Positions 12,003-20,509 of a stretch of DNA of 64,000 nucleotides are shown piece by piece. The stretch is taken from contig NZ_JAJIUJ010000037.1 in the NCBI RefSeq assembly GCF_020880415.1, positions 62,001 to 126,000 of the forward strand, in the 5' to 3' direction. The DNA comes from Xanthomonas euvesicatoria pv. euvesicatoria (GTDB lineage Bacteria; Pseudomonadota; Gammaproteobacteria; Xanthomonadales; Xanthomonadaceae). The position numbers were made by a program, and so were the translations under genes. The notes beneath the pieces are model-generated. The model worked only from the letters and a program-made list of their open reading frames with translations, ran no database searches and was not told the origin of the DNA. Position 1 is the first letter of the stretch. Every line of letters starts with the position of its first letter.

Positions 12003-13343
12003 GTGGTTGAGTTTTTGATCGTCATCGCCCTGATCGTGCTGAATGGCTTCTTCGCCATGTCGGAGATGTCGTTGATGACCTCGCGCAAGAGCCGCCTGAA
12101 GCAGATGGCCGGCTCCAGCAAGCGCGCCGCGCGGGCCCTGGCCCTGGCCGAAAGCCCCGAAAACTTCCTGTCCACGGTTCAGATCGGCATCACCCTGATC
12201 GGCATCCTGACCGGCGTGTTCGGCGGCGAGGCGATCGGCGAAGCCATCGCCAGCTGGCTGCAGGGTGTGTTCCCGGCCTTGGCGGGCACGTTCGAACTGG
12301 TCGGCAAGCCGCGCCCGTATTCGGTGGTGATCGGCAGCACCCTGGCGGTGGCGCTGATCACGTTCCTGACGCTGATCTTCGGCGAGCTGGTGCCCAAGCG
12401 GCTGGCGCTGCGCAATTCCGAAGACATCGCAGGCGTTGTCGCGGTGCCGATGGCCTGGCTGGCCAAGATCGCCGCGCCCGGGGTGTGGGTGCTGGCGCGC
12501 TCCACCCGCCTGGTCCTGCGCATGCTGGGCATGGGCAAGGACGAGTCGGCCTCGGTCACCGAGGAAGAGATCCGCATGCTGGTGGCCGAAAGCCACGAGG
12601 CCGGGGTGATCGACGCGCACGAGCGCGACATGATGAATCGCGTGATGCGGCTGGGCGATCGTACCGCCGACAGCCTGATGACCCCGCGCAACCGCATCGC
12701 CTGGCTGGACGCCAACGCCGAGCCGGAACGCAATCTGCAGGTCATGCGCGAGCACGAATTTTCGCGCTACCCAGTGTACCGCGGCAGCGACCAGGACATT
12801 GCTGGGGTGCTGGAAGTCAAATCGCTGGTCACGCGCATGGACGGCCACGGCGCGCACCTGTTCCAGGCGCTGCGCGACACCTTGTTCGTGTCCGAATCCA
12901 CGCACGCGATGAAGCTGCTGGAAATCTTTCGCGAAGAACAGCAGTCGATGGCGCTGGTGGTGGACGAATACGGCGAAATCCGCGGATTGGTGACCATCAG
13001 CGACCTGATGGGCGCAGTGGTCGGCCGTCTGCAGGCGGTGGAAAATACCGACGAGGACGCGCTGGTGGTCACGCGCGCGGACGGCTCGCTGTTGATCGAC
13101 GGGTCGCTGCCGGTGGAAGAATTGCGCGAAGTCCTCGGTGCCGAACTGCCCGACGCCGACGAGGGCGATTACCACACGCTTGCGGGCCTGTGCATTTACT
13201 ATTTCGGGCGCATTCCGCAGGCCGGCGAGTTCTTCGATTGGGCCGGCTGGCGCATCGAGATCGTCGACCTGGACGGTGCGCGCGTGGACAAGTTGCTGCT
13301 GAGCCGGGTGGGCGACGAGGACAGCGATGACATCGTCGGCTGA
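12003..13343 (+). CDS. CNNM/CorC (HlyC) family membrane protein with CBS pair
   Basis: A 446-residue inner-membrane protein of the DUF21/CNNM plus CBS plus CorC_HlyC architecture, linked in the literature to Mg/Co efflux or tolerance. The start is GTG (VVEFLIVIALIVLNGFF). The DUF21 domain (about 1-190) has four hydrophobic segments; the CBS pair (about 210-335) contains TPRNRIAWLDAN and VVDEYGEIRGLVTISDLMG; the C-terminal domain (about 350-430) has LIDGSLPVEELRE and TLAGLCIYYFGRIP. Its last 17 bp overlap the ExoD-family gene, suggesting one transcript. Confidence 0.9.
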   Translation: MVEFLIVIALIVLNGFFAMSEMSLMTSRKSRLKQMAGSSKRAARALALAESPENFLSTVQIGITLIGILTGVFGGEAIGEAIASWLQGVFPALAGTFELVGKPRPYSVVIGSTLAVALITFLTLIFGELVPKRLALRNSEDIAGVVAVPMAWLAKIAAPGVWVLARSTRLVLRMLGMGKDESASVTEEEIRMLVAESHEAGVIDAHERDMMNRVMRLGDRTADSLMTPRNRIAWLDANAEPERNLQVMREHEFSRYPVYRGSDQDIAGVLEVKSLVTRMDGHGAHLFQALRDTLFVSESTHAMKLLEIFREEQQSMALVVDEYGEIRGLVTISDLMGAVVGRLQAVENTDEDALVVTRADGSLLIDGSLPVEELREVLGAELPDADEGDYHTLAGLCIYYFGRIPQAGEFFDWAGWRIEIVDLDGARVDKLLLSRVGDEDSDDIVG

Positions 13344-13995
13344 CGGCGGTGCACCGCACGATGATGCCAGCGAGCAGATGCGCTACCGCAACGAAGGCAT
13401 CCGCAGCCTGCTGGCAGCCTTCAGCGAAGGTGATCCGGACCAGGTGTTGCGCGTTCGCGAGATCTTGGCCGACCTGCAGCAAAGCGCCTTCGGCGTGTTC
13501 CTGTTTCTTGCGATCCTGCCCTCGTTCATTCCGATTCCCGGCGTTGCCGGTGGCATCAGTGGACCGTTGACCATCCTGATCGGGCTGCAGATGATGTGCT
13601 GCCTGCGCAAGCCGTGGGTACCGCGCTTCATCGGCGAACGCGGGCCGCGCCGTCGGACCAGCCAGCGCTTCGTGGCCAAACTGGGACCGACGCTGCAACG
13701 CCTGGATCGCCTGCTCAAACCGCGGTTGCATGGCATGCTGGACCGGATGCCGGCGCAGCTCCTCACCGGCTTGCTCCTGGTGCTGGTCGGCATCCTGCTG
13801 ACGCTGCCGATCCCCTTCACCAACTACATCTTCGGCCTGATCCTGCTGCTGTTCGCGCTGGCCCTGCTCGAGCGCGACGGTGCGCTGATGCTGGTGGGCT
13901 GGGCAGCTGCGCTGATCTCGGTGGCCGTGTTCGGGGTCACCTCCGACCAGCTGGTGGATCTGATTCGCGATTGGTGGCCGGACGCCTGGCGCTGA
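13327..13995 (+). CDS. exopolysaccharide synthesis ExoD family membrane protein
   Basis: A 222-residue membrane protein of the ExoD family (named from a Rhizobium exopolysaccharide/alkaline tolerance locus; molecular activity unknown). An N-terminal cytoplasmic region is followed by hydrophobic segments around 56-95 (FLFLAILPSFIPIPGVAGG) and 145-200 (two or three helices). It overlaps the CorC-type gene by 17 bp, so translation is probably coupled. Confidence 0.82.
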   Translation: MTSSADGGAPHDDASEQMRYRNEGIRSLLAAFSEGDPDQVLRVREILADLQQSAFGVFLFLAILPSFIPIPGVAGGISGPLTILIGLQMMCCLRKPWVPRFIGERGPRRRTSQRFVAKLGPTLQRLDRLLKPRLHGMLDRMPAQLLTGLLLVLVGILLTLPIPFTNYIFGLILLLFALALLERDGALMLVGWAAALISVAVFGVTSDQLVDLIRDWWPDAWR

Positions 13996-14029
13996 GCGCA
14001 GCGCGTCCGGCGCGGCGCTTGCGACGCAG

Positions 14030-14530
14030 TTATTTCAGATCGACCACGCGGTTGTCCGACAGGCTGCCGGTATCGTCGGTGACCGCCGTCATCACGAAAT
14101 ACAGCGCCTTGCCGAGCAGCCCGCTGGGGCCGTCCCAGTATTCGGCCGATTCGGCGCGCACATGGATCAAGCGCAGGTCCGGGTCGTCCTTGCCGCCGGG
14201 GAAGAACACCTTCATTGCCGGCGACCACAGTTCGTCGATCTTGGCGCGGTCGTGGACCACGCGTGCGGTGCCGGCTACCGAGACATACGTGTTCTTCGAG
14301 GCCGACGCGTAGGCCACGTTGACGCGCGGATCAGCGGCGATTTCCGCCACTTTCGGGCTGTCGGCGGCGGTGGCGAACCACAGGTCGCCGTCGAACTCGA
14401 CTTCCTGCGTGCCCAGCGGGCGGCTCACCAGTTTGCCGTCGGCCGAGACGGTGGTGAACATCGCGATGTCCACCCCGCGGATCAACTCGGCCAACTGCTT
14501 GACGCTCTCGCGGCGTTGCTGAAATTGCAT
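14030..14530 (-). CDS. PNPOx-fold (general stress protein 26-like) flavin-binding protein
   Basis: A 166-residue protein of the pyridoxamine 5'-phosphate oxidase-like superfamily. The stretch VDIAMFTTVSADGKLVSRPL, then DLWFATAADSPKVAEIAADP and NTYVSVAGTARVV is the split-barrel flavin-binding pattern of the general stress protein 26 group. Length fits. The redox partner and substrate are unknown. It is a single gene on the minus strand, 60 bp downstream of the luciferase-like gene, and could share its transcript. Confidence 0.85.
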   Translation of the reverse strand: MQFQQRRESVKQLAELIRGVDIAMFTTVSADGKLVSRPLGTQEVEFDGDLWFATAADSPKVAEIAADPRVNVAYASASKNTYVSVAGTARVVHDRAKIDELWSPAMKVFFPGGKDDPDLRLIHVRAESAEYWDGPSGLLGKALYFVMTAVTDDTGSLSDNRVVDLK

Positions 14531-14590
14531 GCTGGTCTTCCCAATGGATGTGCACGCATCACAGCCGATCGCCGCGCAAAGCGACGTGAA

Positions 14591-15595
14591 TCACGCCAAG
14601 GTCACGTCCAGCTCGCGGCACGCGGCGGCGGCGGCAATTTCGAAGGAACGCAGACGCGCGGCGTGGTCGTAGATGTTGGCGGTGAACAACAGCTCGTCGG
14701 GCGTGTGACGCTCGATGAACTCTGCCACGCCGCGCGCAATCTGCTCGGCATCGCCGAGTACCGTGCACGCCAGTGCACGCTCCACCCCGGCACGCTCATG
14801 CGGCTGCCAGAAGCTGTCGATATCGTCGATGGGCGGCGGAATCTTGCCCGGCTTGCCGCGGCGCAGATTGACGAAGCTCTGCTGCTGGGTGGTGAACAGA
14901 CGGCGTGCCTGCGCCTGCGTCTCGGCCGCCACCACATTCAGGGCCAGCATCACGTGCGGCTTGGCCAGCTGTGCGGACGGGCGGAATTCGCGGCGATAGA
15001 TCGCCACCGCGTCGTCCATCGCGTCGGGTGCGAAATGCGAGGCGAACGCGAACGACAACCCCATCGCGGCGGCAAGGCGTGCGCTGAACAGACTCGACCC
15101 CAGCAGCCACACCGGCACCTCCAGCCCGGCGCCGGGCACGGCCTGCACCAGTTGCCCCGGCACCGCCGGCGCGAAATAGCGCATCAGTTCGGCCACGTCC
15201 TGCGGAAAGTGATCGGCGCTGTCGAAATAGCGGCGCAAGGCGCGTGCGGTGGGCTGATCGGTGCCCGGCGCACGGCCCAGGCCCAGGTCGATACGCTGCG
15301 GATACAACGAGGCCAGCGTGCCGAATTGTTCGGCCACCTGCAACGGCGCGTGGTTGGGCAACATGATGCCGCCGGCACCCACGCGGATGGTCTTGGTGCC
15401 GCCGGCGACGTGACCGATCAGCACGGCGGTGGCGGCGCTGGCGATGCCTGGCATGTTGTGGTGTTCGGCCAGCCAGTAGCGCTGATAGCCCCAACGCTCG
15501 GCGTGCTGGGCCAGATCGAGCATGTTGGCGAAAGCGTGGGTGGTGTCGCTGCCTTCGCAGACCGGCGCCAGATCGAGCACGGAAATGGGGGTCAT
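14591..15595 (-). CDS. luciferase-like (LLM class) flavin-dependent monooxygenase
   Basis: A 334-residue TIM-barrel flavin monooxygenase of the bacterial luciferase-like superfamily (YhbW/MsnO8 type). The start is [15 protein letters not shown]; the family usually begins with SVLDLAPV, so an upstream extension is rejected. Motifs are [38 protein letters not shown] and [13 protein letters not shown]. These bind FMN; the substrate is unknown. Same strand as the PNPOx-fold gene downstream. Confidence 0.88.
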   Translation of the reverse strand: MTPISVLDLAPVCEGSDTTHAFANMLDLAQHAERWGYQRYWLAEHHNMPGIASAATAVLIGHVAGGTKTIRVGAGGIMLPNHAPLQVAEQFGTLASLYPQRIDLGLGRAPGTDQPTARALRRYFDSADHFPQDVAELMRYFAPAVPGQLVQAVPGAGLEVPVWLLGSSLFSARLAAAMGLSFAFASHFAPDAMDDAVAIYRREFRPSAQLAKPHVMLALNVVAAETQAQARRLFTTQQQSFVNLRRGKPGKIPPPIDDIDSFWQPHERAGVERALACTVLGDAEQIARGVAEFIERHTPDELLFTANIYDHAARLRSFEIAAAAACRELDVTLA

Positions 15596-15943
15596 CGAAT
15601 GACTCCGGAAAGAGTGATATGCCAGAGATGGGGCTGGCCCGGCGGCATTGCCAGCGGCCTGTTGGGTGCCGTGAGGGATTACAGCATTCCAGCAGTCGGA
15701 CAACGCATGGGGTGCACGGGCTTGGTTCCACTCGCGACAGCGGCGTTGTTGAGCTTGCTGCTGACAAGGGCGGTGCGGGCGCGATTGTGAGGAAGAGTGC
15801 TGTTGCCTGGTCGGCTGCGCGCACCTTGGATGCCCAGTGCCCTCTTGCCACAGACGAACGCATTGACCGCGCGACGAAGTGTGCCCGCTGCGGCATCTGG
15901 ACGCTGGCTATGATGAGACTGCCCTATCTGCGCCTGCCTGCCC
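15596..15943. other. divergent intergenic stretch
   Basis: About 350 bp between the luciferase-like gene and the broken MFS gene, transcribed away from each other. It should contain both promoters. No gene or clear structural motif found. Confidence 0.5.
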
Positions 15944-17280
15944 ATGTCTCCGAGTGTTTTAGCGCCCCCCGAACAGCCCTCGCCTTCCGCGCAGATCGCC
16001 GCCCGGATCGACCGGTTGCCCGCCAGCGCCACGCTGTGGCGGCTGGTGGGGTTGCTGGCGCTGGGCGGGTTCTTCGAGTTGTATGACCTGTTCCAGACCG
16101 CCTACATCAGCCCCGGGCTGATTGGCGACGGCATTTTTGCCAGCGGCGCCGATGGCGCGTTCGGCATGTCCGACCAGGCCGCATTCGCGGCGGCCACCTT
16201 CCTTGGGTTGTTTGTCGGTGCCGCGCTATTGAGCCCGTTTGCCGACGGGTTCGGGCGCCGCCCGGTGTTTACCTTCGCCTTGATCTGGTACACCGCTGCG
16301 ACCGTGGCGATGGGTCTGCAAAGCACTGCCAGCAGTGTGATTGTGCTGCGCTGTGTGGTCGGCATCGGGTTGGGAATCGAACTGGTCACCATCGATACGT
16401 ATCTGTCCGAACTGGTACCGCGGCACATGCGCAGCGCGGCGTTCGCATTTGCCTTTTTCGTGCAATTTCTGGCGGTTCCGACGGTCGCGCTGACCGCGTG
16501 GATGTTGGTGCCGTTTGCGCCGCTGGGCATGAGCGGCTGGCGTTGGGTGGTGTTGCTCAGCGGTGCGTTTGCGCTGGCGATCTGGTGGCTGCGCAGCCGC
16601 TTGCCGGAATCGGCGCGCTGGCTGGCCGCACACGGCCGGCATGCAGAAGCCGATGCAGTGGTGACCGAACTGGAAGCGCGCTGCTGTGGCGTGCGCCGTA
16701 TCGCGGGCGCATCGGGATGTTGGTGGTCTTCCATGTGTTTCAGGCGATCGGCTTCTTCGGTTTCGGCAACTGGTTGCCTGCGCTGATCTCGGCGCAGGGC
16801 ACCGGGGCCGGGGTGACCAAAAGCCTGGCGTACTCGTTTGCGATCTCGTTGGCCTACCCGCTGGCGCCATTGCTGTTGCTGCGTTTTGCACAGCGCTGGG
16901 AAAACAAATGGCAGATCACCGCATCGGCGCTGGGCGCTGTTCTGTTCGGTGGGCTGTTCGAGTTGCAGCATCAGGCCGTCGGCATGGTGCTGTGCGGGGC
17001 GATGGTCGCGTTCTGCAACGCCTGGATGAGCTTTGCCTATCACGGCTATCAGGCGGAGCTGTTCCCGACCGGCTTGCGTGCACGTGCAGTGGGCTTCTGT
17101 TATTCCTTCAGTCGCCTCTCCACGGCGGTGAGCAGCGTGCTGATCGGCTGGTTGCTGACGCAGGTTGGCAGCCACGGGGTGCTGGCCTTCATCGCGCTCA
17201 GCATGTCGATCGTGGCGAGCGTGATTGCCGCGTTCGGGCCGCGCACGCGCAATCGGGCGCTGGAAGAGATTGCGGGATAA
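15944..17280 (+). pseudogene. MFS transporter broken by internal deletion/frameshift
   Basis: The first part (15944 to about 16680) encodes a typical MFS N-terminal half with LGGFFELYDLFQTAYISPGL and the loop 2-3 signature FADGFGRRPV, through about six membrane helices and RSRLPESARWLAAHGRHAEA. The second half (LLWRAPYRGRIGMLVVFHVF to RTRNRALEEIAG at 17280) is in a different frame. The switch is at about 16676-16690, where ELEAR runs directly into ALLWRAPYRGR. The central linker normally found between the halves is almost absent, so a deletion that shifted frame is more likely than a one-base error. Each half could only make a partial transporter. A sequencing error cannot be excluded but would not explain the missing linker. 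Confidence 0.8.
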
Positions 17281-17302
17281 AACGGCTGGCCCAGTGACCA
17301 GA

Positions 17303-17319
17303 CGCACGCCTGGCGTGCG
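17303..17319. terminator. possible terminator hairpin after the MFS pseudogene
   Basis: CGCACGCC and GGCGTGCG form an 8-bp inverted repeat around a single T, 23 bp past the stop. In practice the loop would open to about five bases. No T-tract follows. Confidence 0.35.
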
Positions 17320-17441
17320 CAGCCGGTGCGCCGCGTGACCGGCCCATCCGGTGCCTGCGTGTCTTCGAGCGAGCCCGATGATTGCGCGCTATGTACTGTC
17401 AGCGACTTGCAAAGCCACCGACCCGCCAGCGTGTGACCGGC

Positions 17442-19163
17442 CTAGCGCACATCGTACGGCGTGGCAATTTCCGACGAACTGATATGCACCCGCCGAACAG
17501 GCGCACCATCCAAGTTCACCGTGCGATCGGCCACGGCGGCCAAGCTGGTGCGATGCGAAACCACCAACAGCACGGTATCCGGCAAACGCGCGCGCAAGGT
17601 GCTCAGCACCTGATGTTCGGCATCGGCGTCCAGCGCGCTGGTTGCTTCGTCCAACACGGCCAGGGTCGGCCGACGCAGCAGCACCTGCGCCAGCAACAGG
17701 CGTTGCGATTCGCCGCCCGAGAGGCGCCCGTCCTGCGCGTTGATCGGCGTGTCCAGGCCTTGCGCATCGCGCTGCAGCCGCGAACATAGGCCCACATCGG
17801 CCAGCACCTCCCACATGCATGCGTCGGACGCTGCGGGCAGCACCCACTGCAGGCAGTCGCGCACCGTGCGCTGCCACGGCCGCACGCCCTGGCCGATGTA
17901 GGCGCTGTGTCGCACCAGATGTCGATATGCCGAGAATGTCAGCCGTCGTCCGCCCATGTGCGCCACGAACTGCGCCGGCGGCGTCTGCCCGGAGAGCACA
18001 TCCATCAGACTGCTCTTGCCCACGCCGGAGGCACCGACCACCAGGGTCATCTGGCCTGGTACCAGCAATATCGATTCGATCGCGCATTGGGGCAGTGGCG
18101 GCGCCAGCCCGATGTGTTCGATATGCAGCGCAGCCGTGAGTGGTTCGGCCATTTGCTCCGGAACGTGTACCCGCGCAGCGTCCAGGTCGACATAGCGGCG
18201 CCACAGCTGCAGCGCCGGCCACGCCGAACGCAACTGCTGAAGGCTCTGCCGCGTGGTGACCAGGTACGGCAGCAGACGGCCGAGCAATAGACTGACGGTG
18301 ATCAGCGCAGCACGCTCGCCCCCCTGCCAGCGATTGGCCAGCACCAGGATGCCGGCGATGGCGACTACCGCGGCAAGTTCCAGCAGCAGGCGGCTGCCGG
18401 CAACCAGTGCTTGCTGTTGCGCATACCCGTGCCCCAGTCGCGCCGAAATGCGCTCGTAATGGCGGGTTTCGAGGCCTTCGCGCTGAAACGAGCGTACGTG
18501 GCGCAAGCGACGCGGAAAATCTTCGCTGAGCCAGAACAGTTGCGTCATATCAGCCACATACGCGCGGCTGATGCGTGCCTGTGCCCGACTGCTGGAGAAG
18601 CGCAGACCCAACCCTGCCAGCACCGCCAGCAGTGGGGTGGTGATCAACAGCACAGGTGCAATCAGCACCGCGATGCACACGCTCACCAGCGCAGTGATGG
18701 CCGCGACCAGCAGCTGCAGCACGGCGCTGAAGCCTTGCGTGGCGATCTCGATGTTGTACGTGAGCACGTTGGCGATTTCTGCCGAGCTGGCCCCGGACAG
18801 GGCCGGCAACGGCGCATCGATCAATGCCGCATGCACGCGTGCGCGCAGACCGATGGCATAGCGGCTGGTCAACTGCGCGGCCAGTCGCGCGCTCTGCCAG
18901 CGCAACACGGCAAACAGCAGGCTCACCGCAATGAACAGGCACGCCTGCATCGCCAGCCCGCCCGGCAAGGCCAGGCGATAGCCCGCCAGTTGCACGCTGT
19001 GGCCTGGCTGCACCAGCGGCAGCAGGCACACCGCCACCACGCTGCCGGCCAACGCGGCAGCCAGCGACAACGCGACGTAAAGCGCAATCATCGGCATGTC
19101 TGCAGGCACCAGCGTGCTCGCGAACTGGTGCAATGCAACGCGCATGCGCCGGATGGCGGTCAT
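17442..19163 (-). CDS. ABC exporter, fused permease and ATPase
   Basis: A 573-residue half-transporter. The N-terminal membrane domain has about six hydrophobic segments (about 20-300). The ATPase domain has Walker A VVGASGVGKSS, signature LSGGESQR, Walker B LAVLDEATSALD and H-loop VVSHR. The start used is ATG at 19163 (MTAIRRMRV); a GTG at 19256 would add 31 residues that look non-coding. It lies just downstream of the HprK-like gene with a 28-codon frame between them. Context suggests export of a glycan or peptide made by the neighbouring genes, but the substrate is not known. Similar exporters accompany lasso and other modified peptides as well as glycans. Confidence 0.88.
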   Translation of the reverse strand: MTAIRRMRVALHQFASTLVPADMPMIALYVALSLAAALAGSVVAVCLLPLVQPGHSVQLAGYRLALPGGLAMQACLFIAVSLLFAVLRWQSARLAAQLTSRYAIGLRARVHAALIDAPLPALSGASSAEIANVLTYNIEIATQGFSAVLQLLVAAITALVSVCIAVLIAPVLLITTPLLAVLAGLGLRFSSSRAQARISRAYVADMTQLFWLSEDFPRRLRHVRSFQREGLETRHYERISARLGHGYAQQQALVAGSRLLLELAAVVAIAGILVLANRWQGGERAALITVSLLLGRLLPYLVTTRQSLQQLRSAWPALQLWRRYVDLDAARVHVPEQMAEPLTAALHIEHIGLAPPLPQCAIESILLVPGQMTLVVGASGVGKSSLMDVLSGQTPPAQFVAHMGGRRLTFSAYRHLVRHSAYIGQGVRPWQRTVRDCLQWVLPAASDACMWEVLADVGLCSRLQRDAQGLDTPINAQDGRLSGGESQRLLLAQVLLRRPTLAVLDEATSALDADAEHQVLSTLRARLPDTVLLVVSHRTSLAAVADRTVNLDGAPVRRVHISSSEIATPYDVR

Positions 19164-19173
19164 CGCCAGCGGC

Positions 19174-19260
19174 TCATTCGTGCGCAACATGCAGGCGCCA
19201 GTGCGCGATGCGGGTCTGCGGACCGGTGGCGTTCCAGGAGGCTTGCATACGGCCACTCAT
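19174..19260 (-). CDS. possible 28-codon coupled small ORF
   Basis: The ATG overlaps the stop of the HprK-like gene as ATGA, and the frame ends 10 bp before the ABC exporter ATG. The peptide begins MSGRMQASWNATGPQTRI and ends HWRLHVAHE. It has no signal peptide and no recognised family. The arrangement suits coupled translation, but it could be chance, or the remnant of an N-terminus lost by frameshift. Confidence 0.25.
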   Translation of the reverse strand: MSGRMQASWNATGPQTRIAHWRLHVAHE

Positions 19261-20315
19261 TGCAACAGCTGCAGCAGCGCATCCACCGATGCCTGCGGAT
19301 GCGTGCCACGGTGCAAGGTGAACATGCCGATGCGCCGCACCTGTTCGACGAAGCGCTGCCAGCCGGGCTGACCGGCGGCGTACGGTTGATCGTGGGCCAG
19401 GCAGGCGGCGACTTGCTCCCCAGGCACCGCGACCAGGCGCTGTGCCGATGCGATGGCCGGCGACCTGGACACCATCACGACCGCATGCAACCGCATCGGC
19501 TTGGGCGCGAGATGCGCGTGGCGATGGCGAAGATCGACCTCGAATTTTTCCACGCCGCTGCGACGCCGGATCACCGGCGATGCGCTGATCCATGCGCGCG
19601 TGGGCGCGTCGACCAGGCCCAGCGCTTCGGCACGCAGATGCAGGAAATTGGCCACACCGGTGGTGAGCAGGCTATCGGGCGCCACAAAGACACCGTCTTC
19701 GGCGACAAAGTCCAGGCCATGCAACAGGCTATGCAAGGCCAAGGTCGATTTCCCCGCACCGCTGGCGCCAAGCAGCAACACGCTGCGTCCGCGTCGACCT
19801 ACACAAGCGCCATGCAGCGGCACCAGCCCAATGCCACGCGCAGCCAGCAGGAATACGGCGAATTCGATCAGTTCGTAACGCACGTGATACGCGTGGGCAA
19901 GCATGTCCTCGGACACCACCAGCATCGCGCGGCGCTGTGGCACCGAGAGCATCAGGTAATTGCACGCATCCACGACGCCGCACAGCAGGCCGCCGCTGGC
20001 GTGCGTGCGCACAGGCGGCGGCTCGGCATCGGTGCGGCCCGGCGCACGCGGCAGCAGGTCCAATGTGACATGAAATTCCGGAGCGCCCGGCAGCCGATGC
20101 GCGGGCAAACCCGCGTAGGCGGCATCGACCAGCGCCAGCAGTGCTTGGCTATCGCTGTGGAAATGAAACAGCGCGCCGAGAATCTGCCGGCGCACGCCCA
20201 AGCGCCGCGGGCGATGCTCGCCGAACGGATCTGCCGCTACTGCGGCCCCTGCTGCGATGGCGGCTGAGCCATCGTTCAGCGGCGTGTGTTGCGCCCATGC
20301 AGCCGACTGCGGCAT
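19257..20315 (-). CDS. HprK-like serine kinase domain protein
   Basis: A 352-residue protein resembling HPr kinase/phosphatase-related proteins found in modified-peptide and glycan loci. The P-loop is GASGAGKS at residues 183-190 within RSVLLLGASGAGKSTLALHS, followed by DFVAEDGVFVAPDS, the acidic strand typical of the fold. The N-terminal about 160 residues are an accessory domain seen in HprK-related kinases rather than in true HprK. No PTS genes are nearby, so a role in carbon regulation is unlikely. Relatives in lasso-peptide loci phosphorylate a peptide precursor; here the substrate is unknown. Divergent from the radical SAM gene; the exact start (20315 or slightly downstream) is uncertain. 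Confidence 0.75.
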   Translation of the reverse strand: MPQSAAWAQHTPLNDGSAAIAAGAAVAADPFGEHRPRRLGVRRQILGALFHFHSDSQALLALVDAAYAGLPAHRLPGAPEFHVTLDLLPRAPGRTDAEPPPVRTHASGGLLCGVVDACNYLMLSVPQRRAMLVVSEDMLAHAYHVRYELIEFAVFLLAARGIGLVPLHGACVGRRGRSVLLLGASGAGKSTLALHSLLHGLDFVAEDGVFVAPDSLLTTGVANFLHLRAEALGLVDAPTRAWISASPVIRRRSGVEKFEVDLRHRHAHLAPKPMRLHAVVMVSRSPAIASAQRLVAVPGEQVAACLAHDQPYAAGQPGWQRFVEQVRRIGMFTLHRGTHPQASVDALLQLLQ

Positions 20316-20509
20316 GCCTTCATCCGATGCACTGAATCAGCCGATGGGTGCCGCTTTCCTACAGAAAGGTTGCCTCGCCGCAGCCTTGCCCGCATGCAAC
20401 GCGACGCAACCAAAGCGGCCTGCATCCGCACCTACTGCCGAGCCGAATGCCGGTGTCTGCGCACGCCGCTGCTGCGCCCGCCTGGCGAGAGAACGAGAGC
20501 CTTGTGCCG

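Noticed and set aside
18411-20267. 618-codon plus-strand ORF opposite the exporter and kinase genes
   Set aside because: His/Gln/Arg-rich antisense shadow without domains; the minus-strand genes have clear motifs.
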